DNA from: B21-G16 sp003644825 [NCBI: Candidatus Zhuqueibacterota bacterium]
GTDB lineage: Bacteria > SM23-31 > B21-G16
Length of the DNA: 9,154 bases
Direction: 5' to 3'
Assembly: GCA_003644825.1 (NCBI GenBank)
Contig: QNDJ01000041.1
Location: 1-9,154 of the forward strand
Below the pieces are notes generated by a model. It searched no databases and was not told the DNA's origin. It saw only the letters and a list, made by a program, of their open reading frames with translations. The position numbers and the translations under genes are program-made. Shown here one piece after another: positions 1-6,636 of this stretch. The stretch's first letter is position 1. Every line of letters begins with the position of its first letter.

Positions 1-2173
1 ATATCAGGATATCCTCGGTTTCAGTGCTTCGTACAATAAGGGTAGTTCTGGTTAGTTTAACCATATTTTCAATTCTTTTAGCAAATTTTTCTTCGTTACC
101 CTTTTCAGGCACAGCGGTTCCGAGGATTGTGAGGTCTGTATTATGAGATAGTTTACCCAGGACTTCTTCGATAGGTTGTTCTGATGATTCTCTTGTGAGG
201 ATTTTTACTTCGGCATTTAATCTTGCATTTTCCAGTAATCTTTTAATATTGGCCTGAGCCTTATCGGTTCCTTTAGGGTTGTCGATTACCATAAGGATTC
301 TAATTTTTGCTCTTCTCCATAACGAATTTAGAGTGATGAGATAAGCAATTAAAATCATCATCATTCCATTACCACCTTTACCTCCCCACCATATATCTAT
401 AGTTTTGTGATTTCCGAACTCTTTTTTTTCGTCGAATTTTAATATTAACACACTTTTTTTTAGTCTTACGAGGTCTCTGACAAGGGACATCAGATTTGTT
501 TGTTTGAGGGGTTCTCTGCTCCATCCGAAAAGGGTTACATTCGGATTTAAGCCTCCTATACCGTGGGATTGAGCAATAACCCTGACACCTTCAGTAAATT
601 CTTTGACGATTTCTACTTTTCCAAAAGCTTTAAGGTTGTTTTCTTTGATAAATTGTTTGATATTTTTATAGGCGATTTCTTTCATTCCTTTACTTGAATC
701 AGAATTGATATCTCCTGTTACAATCTGAAATAGAGTTATTAATCCTTTGCCTTTACTGAGCCATTCTGCCAGCAAAGTCAACGGCCTGCGATACTGGGGT
801 AGTCCGGTAAAAACCATTATATTTGGTCTCCAGTTTTTAGGTGACCAGGGAGTTGATTCAAGCTTAAGAAGAGCAAATCTGGAAAGTTCAAACCATATAC
901 CACTTCGGACATCACCCCATACCTGGTTTAAGGAACGGCGTTCAAGAAGAAAAAATATTCCATAACTTATAATAATTGCAATAATGGTAGCAGATGCATT
1001 AATCAGGAACATTGTGTAGTAGCAACCAAAAGCTCCCAGAATCGAGATTATCCAGTGAACTTTCAACTTTGGCCTATAACTCGGGTTTCCGACCATTTTC
1101 TCAAAACCTGCTGTAAAGTTAACCATCCCGTATGTATTTAGAAAAAACATCGTAATAATTGTAGCTACAAAGTTGAGGTTTCCAAGTTGAATAATGAAAA
1201 TAGCTATCAAAAATGTTGTTATGACCCCGATTCTAGGCTCTGTTTTGCTACCAAGCTTCAGGCTAAAAAACCTCGGAAGAATATTATCAAGAGAAAGAGC
1301 TTGAAGGGTTCGTGGTGCAGCAACAATGCTTCCCAGGGCAGACGAAAGTGTTGATGCCCACACTCCTACAAGAATTAATTCAGGAATAAGAGATATTCTT
1401 TTCATAACAAGGTTGTCGGTAATAAGTAGATTTACCGGGACATTTGAAGAGAGCCTGTATGCTGTAAAAATATAAATAAGAAAAGTTATCCCTATTGATA
1501 GTAATGTGCCTCTTGGTATACTTTTTGAAGGGTTTTTTAAGTCACCGGACATACTTACACCTGTCATTATTCCGGTAACAGCAGGAAAAAATACGGCGAA
1601 AACCTTCCAGAATGTATATCCCTCTGTATAGTGTGATGTATAATTTATTACAATATTCGGGTTTACAGGTCCAGCAAAAAATGAAATGAGAGATAAACTT
1701 AAAATACTTAAAATAACATATTGTATTTTTATAGCGAAACTTGCACCTATATATGCTATTATCCCGAAAATGATACAAACGATTGATGAGATGAGTTTTA
1801 AATTATGAAAAGGAAAACTGCTTATAATTGATTCGCTGAATCCTATTATGTAGAATGCCACAGAAATTGCCTGGGATAAATACAGCGGGATACCAATACT
1901 GCCCCCTATTTCAAGGCCAAGGCTTCTGGATATAAGATAATATGAACCTCCGGTTTTAACTTCAATATTTGTAGATATTGCAGAAAGAGAAAGCCCCGTT
2001 AACAATGTTATAAAATTTGAAAGGACTATTATTAGAAGTGCACCTTTTAAACCAGCATTACCAACAACCCAGCCTATTCTCAGGAATAGTATTATTCCTA
2101 AAATCGTTAGTACATTCGGTGTAAATACACCACCAAAAGTACCAAATCTTCTTGTTGGATGTTCTTTATTCAA
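1..2173 (-). CDS. SLC12-family cation-chloride cotransporter homologue (APC superfamily), 3'-truncated by the window edge
   Basis: An integral membrane protein that probably couples chloride to Na+ and/or K+ movement. The 724 visible residues read without a stop. Residues about 10-405 form the hydrophobic core, expected to hold 12 helices. Helix 1 contains FLRIGWVVG. The following stretch, GGSYYLISRSLG then GGSIGIPLYLSQ, is close to animal NKCC and KCC proteins. Tyr108 (VAFYIIGF) matches the K+-coordinating tyrosine of helix 3. Ser277-Ser278 (TLSSALGSIVAAPRTLQAL) match the Ser pair of the Na+ site in NKCC/NCC; KCCs differ there. From about residue 410 a cytosolic domain follows, with NWRPNIMVFTG near 448 and a late alpha/beta segment (ILMVIDN). 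Known family: SLC12, with archaeal and bacterial members. The chosen start is TTG at 2171-2173 (MNKEHPTRRFGTF), because an in-frame TAA lies six codons upstream and no ATG or GTG lies between. There is no clear ribosome-binding site. It is divergent from the next gene. The exact ions carried are not proven. Confidence 0.9.
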   Translation of the reverse strand, partial: MNKEHPTRRFGTFGGVFTPNVLTILGIILFLRIGWVVGNAGLKGALLIIVLSNFITLLTGLSLSAISTNIEVKTGGSYYLISRSLGLEIGGSIGIPLYLSQAISVAFYIIGFSESIISSFPFHNLKLISSIVCIIFGIIAYIGASFAIKIQYVILSILSLSLISFFAGPVNPNIVINYTSHYTEGYTFWKVFAVFFPAVTGIMTGVSMSGDLKNPSKSIPRGTLLSIGITFLIYIFTAYRLSSNVPVNLLITDNLVMKRISLIPELILVGVWASTLSSALGSIVAAPRTLQALSLDNILPRFFSLKLGSKTEPRIGVITTFLIAIFIIQLGNLNFVATIITMFFLNTYGMVNFTAGFEKMVGNPSYRPKLKVHWIISILGAFGCYYTMFLINASATIIAIIISYGIFFLLERRSLNQVWGDVRSGIWFELSRFALLKLESTPWSPKNWRPNIMVFTGLPQYRRPLTLLAEWLSKGKGLITLFQIVTGDINSDSSKGMKEIAYKNIKQFIKENNLKAFGKVEIVKEFTEGVRVIAQSHGIGGLNPNVTLFGWSREPLKQTNLMSLVRDLVRLKKSVLILKFDEKKEFGNHKTIDIWWGGKGGNGMMMILIAYLITLNSLWRRAKIRILMVIDNPKGTDKAQANIKRLLENARLNAEVKILTRESSEQPIEEVLGKLSHNTDLTILGTAVPEKGNEEKFAKRIENMVKLTRTTLIVRSTETEDILI

Positions 2174-2428
2174 TAAATAATATGGATTTTAAAAATGATA
2201 ATTTAAAATACAAAAGAAATTATTAATTCGCAACATAAATAAGATTCTGACTTTTTGAAGATAGTGTATTGGGAATATAGAATAAATTACAAGTATTGTG
2301 TAATATATATTATAGATATTCGATAATTATTTTTTGCCTTATTATTATTGAAATTTATTGTATTTTAATTTTAAAATCTTAAATTGTATTTTTCAATAAA
2401 GATAAATCACAGCTTTAAGGAAATGATT
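2174..2428. promoter_or_regulatory. Divergent AT-rich intergenic region with candidate promoters
   Basis: This 255-base gap separates two outward-facing transcription units and should hold both promoters. For the minus-strand transporter, TTGCGA (plus positions 2228-2233) and TATTTT (2205-2210) sit 17 bases apart and would give a leader of about 25 bases. For the plus-strand cluster, TTACAA (2287-2292) is followed by overlapping -10-like hexamers: TATTAT at 2308, TTATAG at 2310 and TATAGA at 2311. The sequence is so AT-rich that such matches are expected by chance, so exact boxes are uncertain. No riboswitch or operator was recognised. Confidence 0.3.
2417..2421 (+). promoter_or_regulatory. 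Ribosome-binding site that decides the DUF364-like gene start
   Basis: AAGGA lies 7 bases before the ATG at 2429 and favours that start. The frame is also open from an upstream TTG at 2384 and contains an ATG at 2423, but neither has a ribosome-binding site at a suitable distance. Confidence 0.65.
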
Positions 2429-3160
2429 ATGTTAAATGAAATTAGAGAAAAATTCAGGAAAATAGTAGATGAAAATAATCTGTTAAATGAAGAAATTTTT
2501 ATTAAAGCAAGGGTTTTAACCCCTGAAGAGGCGATAGGAAATCCCGAAGAAAAAGACTTTCCTCTTTTGAAAGGTAAAGAAAGAATGATACAGGCTGATT
2601 TTAAAGGTTCTTATGGGCAGGCTTTTACAGATATGTACGGGAATTTTCAGGGTAAAATTTCTGATATTGTTGCTATGGAGTTGAAAAATAATTACAGAAG
2701 AGCTTTATTTGTTGCTTCCATAAATGCTGTAATGAGGTATTTAAAGCTGATTGAAAAAACAATACATTGTAAAGATGAAGAACCTTTTGAATGCAGTCAA
2801 ATGATAGAGAAATTTATTTTAGAAAATTATCCTGAAGTAAAAAAAATTGCACTCGTCGGGTATCAACCGGCTTTTGTACAGGTTTTATCAAAAAGATTTG
2901 TTTTAAATGTTCTGGACCTGGACAGAGATAATACAGGTAAAATGAAGTTTGGAGTTCCTATTCTAAACGGGAATGTTTGCACTGAAGATACTATTAAATG
3001 GGGTGATATTGTTTTAGTTACCGGTTCTGTTTTTGTTAATGGAACAATTGATGAAATCGTTCGATACAAGAACGTTGATAGAATATTCTTTTACGGTGTA
3101 ACAGTTGCAGGCATTGCGGAGTTACTTCATCTTAATAGATTGTGTTTTAAAGGTCATTAA
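2429..3160 (+). CDS. DUF364-like putative heavy-metal-chelation protein (Rossmann-like)
   Basis: A soluble 243-residue protein of unproven role. The N-terminal half has VLTPEEAIGNPEEKDFPLLKG (about 29-49), then SYGQAFTDMYGNF (61-73) and a helix with ALFVASINAVMRYL (92-105). Next comes TIHCKDEEPFEC (111-122), with Cys114 and Cys122 in an acidic setting, which I recall as a conserved signature of this group. The C-terminal half looks Rossmann-like: KIALVGYQPAFVQVL (139-153), VLDLDRDNTGK (161-171), DIVLVTGSVFVNGTIDEI (193-210) and IFFYGVTVAGIAELL (219-233). This resembles the DUF364 putative heavy-metal-chelation domain with its N-terminal partner domain. The assignment is from remembered motifs and the biochemical function is unknown. 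The gene heads a probable operon: the next start lies 15 bases past its stop. The metal-binding idea rests on family naming and the two cysteines. Confidence 0.7.
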   Translation: MLNEIREKFRKIVDENNLLNEEIFIKARVLTPEEAIGNPEEKDFPLLKGKERMIQADFKGSYGQAFTDMYGNFQGKISDIVAMELKNNYRRALFVASINAVMRYLKLIEKTIHCKDEEPFECSQMIEKFILENYPEVKKIALVGYQPAFVQVLSKRFVLNVLDLDRDNTGKMKFGVPILNGNVCTEDTIKWGDIVLVTGSVFVNGTIDEIVRYKNVDRIFFYGVTVAGIAELLHLNRLCFKGH

Positions 3161-3175
3161 ATAACAGGAGGAAAT

Positions 3176-4384
3176 ATGAAAGATATAAGCGATATGGGGC
3201 TGGAAACAAAGGTTATTCATGCGGGTCAGGAAGTTGACCCTCATACGGGATGTGTTACTGTTCCGATATATCAAACTTCAACATTCGCATTTAAAAATGC
3301 TGAAGATGGAGCAGAAAAATTTTCAGGAAAAAAGAAGGGATATATTTATACAAGAATCGGAAATCCAACAATAAAAGCCCTTGAAGAATGTGTTACGGTG
3401 CTTGAAAATGGATATGCAGGACTTGCTACATCATCAGGAATGTCTGCTGTCAATGCGGTTTATACGGCTTTTCTTGATAGAGGAGACCATATAGTAAGCA
3501 CAAGCGCAGTATATGGACCGTCAAGAGTTGTTATTGAAAGGGAGTATTCAAGATTTGGTATTGAGTATAGTTTTGTAAAAACGGAAAATCTGGAAGAGGT
3601 TGAAAAAGCAATAAAACCAAATACCAAATTACTGTTTATCGAAACACCTGCCAATCCCACTATATCCATAACGGATATTTCGGGGTGTGCAGAGATTGCA
3701 AGAAAACATAACATTCCTCTTGTTGTGGATAATACATTTATGAGTCCATACCTTCAGAGGCCTCTTGAGCTTGGAGCGGATATTGTAATTCATAGTATGA
3801 CTAAGTTTTTAAATGGGCATAGTGATGTAGTTGCAGGGATAATTATTACAAAAGATAAAGAACATTATAAAAGATTGAAAAAAGTGCTGGTTAATTTTGG
3901 TGGTACTATAGACCCAACCCAGGCGTGGCTTGTGTTAAGGGGTATAAAAACTCTTGTTTTGAGGGTTGAGAAAAGTCAATCAAATGCTATGAAGATTGCA
4001 GAATTTCTCGAGAATCACCCTAAAGTTGAATGGGTCAGGTATCCAGGGCTTAAATCTCATCCTCAGTATGAAATTGCTAAAAAGCAACAGGATGGTCCGG
4101 GAGCCCTGATGAGTTTCGAGGTGAAAGGTGGTATTGCAGGTGGTAAAACTGTAATGGATAATGTAAATATTATTACTCTGGCGGTTTCTCTTGGTGGTAT
4201 AGAGTCTCTTATTCAACATCCGGCTTCAATGACGCATTCAACCGTTCCAAAAGAAGAAAGAGAAGAAGCTGGTATTACAGATGGATTGGTAAGATTGTCT
4301 GTCGGGTGTGAAGATTCCAAAGACCTTATAGATGATCTGGCCGGGGCTCTTGAAAAAATTAAATTGCAATTAAAAGATAATTGA
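3176..4384 (+). CDS. Cys/Met-metabolism PLP-dependent enzyme (methionine gamma-lyase / cystathionine gamma-synthase type)
   Basis: A cytosolic fold-type I PLP enzyme of 402 residues, normal for the family. Such enzymes cleave or form gamma-position C-S bonds, for example methionine to methanethiol, ammonia and 2-oxobutyrate. Visible features are Tyr58 and Arg60 in YTRIGNPT (phosphate contacts from the partner subunit), SSGMSAV (86-92), the stacking Tyr113, Asp185 in VVDNTF, the Schiff-base lysine Lys210 in HSMTKFLNGHSD, Ser338 in SLGGIESL, HPASMTHS (348-355), and Arg373 in GLVRLSVG (substrate carboxylate). The C-terminal part resembles methionine gamma-lyase. However, the residue two after Tyr113 is Pro115 (VYGPS), whereas classic methionine gamma-lyases have a reactive Cys there, so cystathionine gamma-lyase/synthase or O-acylhomoserine sulfhydrylase activity is equally possible. 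AGGAGG at 3166-3171 precedes the ATG. It lies between the DUF364-like gene and the Mrp ATPase. Confidence 0.92.
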   Translation: MKDISDMGLETKVIHAGQEVDPHTGCVTVPIYQTSTFAFKNAEDGAEKFSGKKKGYIYTRIGNPTIKALEECVTVLENGYAGLATSSGMSAVNAVYTAFLDRGDHIVSTSAVYGPSRVVIEREYSRFGIEYSFVKTENLEEVEKAIKPNTKLLFIETPANPTISITDISGCAEIARKHNIPLVVDNTFMSPYLQRPLELGADIVIHSMTKFLNGHSDVVAGIIITKDKEHYKRLKKVLVNFGGTIDPTQAWLVLRGIKTLVLRVEKSQSNAMKIAEFLENHPKVEWVRYPGLKSHPQYEIAKKQQDGPGALMSFEVKGGIAGGKTVMDNVNIITLAVSLGGIESLIQHPASMTHSTVPKEEREEAGITDGLVRLSVGCEDSKDLIDDLAGALEKIKLQLKDN

Positions 4385-4410
4385 GGTTTAGAAAATATAA
4401 GATTAATTAC

Positions 4411-4416
4411 AGGAGG
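4411..4416 (+). promoter_or_regulatory. Ribosome-binding site that decides the Mrp GTG start
   Basis: AGGAGG lies 6 bases before the GTG at 4423. The open frame extends back to a TTG at 4381, but that codon overlaps the stop of the PLP gene and would place this ribosome-binding site inside the coding sequence, so the later GTG is preferred. Confidence 0.8.
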
Positions 4417-4422
4417 TTAAGG

Positions 4423-5295
4423 GTGGAAGAAAAAAAAGAATGCAGTACCTGTAAGGATGATTCCTGCTCTGCAAAAACAAGAAAACCAAAAGAAAGCGAA
4501 AAAGAATATCTTGAAAGACAGAAAATAAGCAGCAGAATGTGTCAGATTGATAAGAAGTTTATGGTTCTCAGTGGAAAAGGTGGTGTTGGTAAAAGCACAG
4601 TTGCAGTTAATCTTGCTTTTTCTATTTCATCTAAAGGTAAAAAAGTAGGGTTAATGGATATAGATATACATGGACCGAGCATCCCTAAAATGCTGAATCT
4701 TGAAAAAAGTGCTGTTATGGTGGAAAATAATACCATAATTCCTGTTCAGTTCAGCCCAAACCTTAAAGTTATGTCTATAGGGTTTTTCCTCAGGCATACC
4801 GATGATGCAGTTATATGGAGGGGTCCTTTGAAAATAAGCCTTATCAAACAGTTTTTAGGTGATGTCGATTGGGGCAAACTTGACTATCTAATCATTGATT
4901 CCCCCCCGGGAACTGGAGATGAACCCTTAACAATAGGTCAAATTATTAATGATTTGACCGGTGTTATTATAGTTACCACTCCTCAGGATCTGGCACTGCT
5001 TGATGTGAGGAAATCAATTACCTTCTGCAGACAGGTTGGTATTCCGGTTACAGGTGTTATTGAGAATATGAGTGGTCTTATCTGTCCTCATTGTGGAAAA
5101 AAAATTGATGTCTTCAAAAGTGAGGGTGGTAAAGCAATGGCTGATGATATGGGCGTTCCGTTTCTCGGTTCAATTCCAATTGATAATCATATAGTTGAGA
5201 CGGGTGATCAGGGTATTCCTTTTGCTTTCAAATATTTTAAGAGTGACGCCGGTACTGCTATGGAGAAAATTTCAGAGAAAATAATAAAAATCTGA
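4423..5295 (+). CDS. Mrp/NBP35 (ApbC)-family P-loop ATPase, iron-sulfur cluster carrier
   Basis: A cytosolic 290-residue ATPase of the SIMIBI/MinD class, thought to bind [4Fe-4S] clusters as a dimer and pass them to apoproteins. The deviant Walker A is GKGGVGKST at 51-59 (Lys52 and Lys57). Switch I is DIDIHGPS (79-86) and switch II is DSPPGTGDEP (159-168). The CPHC motif at 221-224 (Cys221, Cys224) is the CxxC that bridges the cluster between subunits in this family. The N-terminus adds Cys7, Cys10 and Cys15 (ECSTCKDDSC), plus Cys40, like the N-terminal cysteine cluster of NBP35-type proteins and of many anaerobe homologues. There is no N-terminal MIP18/DUF59 domain. It starts 38 bases after the PLP gene stop, so the three genes are probably cotranscribed; the PLP enzyme could supply or consume sulfur species, but that is inference. 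No clear terminator follows. Confidence 0.93.
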   Translation: MEEKKECSTCKDDSCSAKTRKPKESEKEYLERQKISSRMCQIDKKFMVLSGKGGVGKSTVAVNLAFSISSKGKKVGLMDIDIHGPSIPKMLNLEKSAVMVENNTIIPVQFSPNLKVMSIGFFLRHTDDAVIWRGPLKISLIKQFLGDVDWGKLDYLIIDSPPGTGDEPLTIGQIINDLTGVIIVTTPQDLALLDVRKSITFCRQVGIPVTGVIENMSGLICPHCGKKIDVFKSEGGKAMADDMGVPFLGSIPIDNHIVETGDQGIPFAFKYFKSDAGTAMEKISEKIIKI

Positions 5296-5300
5296 ATGTA

Positions 5301-5350
5301 AACCCCTGAAAAGTTGAACTTTAATCTCGTATTGAATATTTATCAGGGTT
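5301..5350. repeat. Imperfect inverted repeat downstream of the Mrp gene
   Basis: AACCCCTGA at 5301-5309 is matched by TCAGGGTT at 5343-5350, with one unpaired C and a long intervening segment of 33 bases. That segment contains a small dyad AAAGTT-G-AACTTT. It lies in the 95-base gap before the radical SAM gene. No T-tract follows directly, so a simple terminator is unlikely. TTGAAT (5332-5337) and TATAAC (5353-5358) overlap the right arm and could be a promoter, although their 15-base spacing is short. Confidence 0.25.
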
Positions 5351-5390
5351 ATTATAACTCTATTGATGATCTATAGTCTTTTTATTAAAA

Positions 5391-6614
5391 GTGAAAAAGA
5401 TTTATGTATTTTTCAGACTTAATAATTTTAATAGGAACTCTATAACAGCGCTGATATCTTCTTTAAATGAAGTAAATAACCCGCAGATAAAATTCATAAA
5501 AGATGGAAATGAGATTGATAATGTGCTGAAACTATCCGAGCTTAAGGTTATATGTTATTCATTTTCAACGCCTGAATTACTGAATGTAAAGAAAGAGATT
5601 GCTTTTATCAGGTCTCTTAAATCTTCGAACTGTCTGTTAGTAGCGGGGGGTCCTCATCCAACAGCAGACCCGGAAGGAACTCTAAAGCTCGGTTTTGATT
5701 ATTGTTTTGTTGGAGAAAGTGAAAAAACGTTCTGCAGGTTTATATTAAAAATACAGAAAAAAGAATTTCCTGCAGGTTCAATAATTTTTCAGGGCAATGA
5801 AATAGTTGATATTAATGATTATTATCCTGTTTTGCCCAAGTATAATCTTGTTCCCCCATTAGAAATAACAAGAGGGTGTATAAGAAAATGTTCATACTGT
5901 CAAACACCCGATATATTCGGTAATAAATTGAGACACAGAAACATTGAAAACGTGTTTAAGAGTCTGAAAATAGCTTCTTTAAACAGCAGAAAAAGAACCT
6001 GGTTTATAAGCCCCAATGCCTTCAGTTACGGAACAAATGATTATACAAAACCAAGTGTTGATTCGATTAAAATGTTGCTCGAAATAGCTCGAAAGGCAGG
6101 AATTAACGAAATATTTTTCGGGAGTTTTCCTGCTGAAGTTTGTCCGGAATCGGTTAATGAGGAAATTCTCCAGATTGTAAAAAGATACTGTAAGAATAAG
6201 AGAATAATAATTGGTGTTCAGTCAGTTAGTGAAAGAACTTTAAAATCTTTGAACAGATTTTCTTCTATATCTGAAATAAAAAGAGCAGTATATCTTGTGA
6301 AAAAAACAGGTTTTATACCAGTACTCGATTTTATATTTGGTTTACCGGACGAAAATGAATCAGAAATAAGAGAAACTTTAACATTGATCAGCTATTTAAT
6401 AAAAGAATACAGAGCTCAAATTCATGCTCACACATATATTCCACTCCCGTCAACGCCTTTCTGGCATAAGGAACCCGTAAGATTAAAAAAATATGTAAAA
6501 GAGTTCTTACTGGATTTAGAATACAGGAAAAAACTGTTTGGAGACTGGAAAGAACAGGAAATTTTATCAAAAAATATTCTAAAGTGGAAAGAAAAAGGTT
6601 TAATTACTGTATAA
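5391..6614 (+). CDS. Radical SAM protein with N-terminal B12-binding-like region (MJ_1487-like)
   Basis: A predicted cytosolic 407-residue radical SAM enzyme of unknown substrate. The [4Fe-4S] motif CxxxCxxC is Cys163, Cys167 and Cys170, in EITRGCIRKCSYCQTP. Residues 1-150 form a flavodoxin-like N-terminal region with VICYSFSTPELL (53-64), LLVAGGPHPTADPEG (82-96) and FDYCFVGESEKTF (102-114), typical of cobalamin-binding domains fused to radical SAM cores. The DxHxxG motif that supplies the lower cobalt ligand is absent. The barrel continues through IIIGVQSVSERTLKSLNR (272-289), a SAM-contact region, and VLDFIFGLPDENESEI (311-326). The arrangement recalls the uncharacterised MJ_1487 family, mainly archaeal but also in some bacteria. 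The start is GTG at 5391: an in-frame TGA sits at 5367-5369 with no better start between. No ribosome-binding site is visible. The peptidase gene follows after 22 bases. Confidence 0.85.
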   Translation: MKKIYVFFRLNNFNRNSITALISSLNEVNNPQIKFIKDGNEIDNVLKLSELKVICYSFSTPELLNVKKEIAFIRSLKSSNCLLVAGGPHPTADPEGTLKLGFDYCFVGESEKTFCRFILKIQKKEFPAGSIIFQGNEIVDINDYYPVLPKYNLVPPLEITRGCIRKCSYCQTPDIFGNKLRHRNIENVFKSLKIASLNSRKRTWFISPNAFSYGTNDYTKPSVDSIKMLLEIARKAGINEIFFGSFPAEVCPESVNEEILQIVKRYCKNKRIIIGVQSVSERTLKSLNRFSSISEIKRAVYLVKKTGFIPVLDFIFGLPDENESEIRETLTLISYLIKEYRAQIHAHTYIPLPSTPFWHKEPVRLKKYVKEFLLDLEYRKKLFGDWKEQEILSKNILKWKEKGLITV

Positions 6615-6636
6615 TAAGTATAGGAGAAAGAATACA

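Noticed and set aside
747-965. Plus-strand open frame inside the transporter gene
   Set aside because: It is antisense to a clear SLC12 coding sequence with strong family motifs, and its own translation resembles nothing.
2363-2378. AT palindrome around ATTTTAAAAT before the DUF364-like gene
   Set aside because: It is low-complexity A/T sequence in a very AT-rich gap, so such palindromes are expected by chance.
2384-2428. N-terminal extension of the DUF364-like protein from the TTG at 2384
   Set aside because: The extra residues (YFSIKINHSFKE) look non-coding, and an AAGGA site is well placed for the ATG at 2429.
4381-4422. N-terminal extension of the Mrp ATPase from the TTG at 4381
   Set aside because: It overlaps the PLP gene stop and would translate through an AGGAGG site that is ideally placed for the GTG at 4423.
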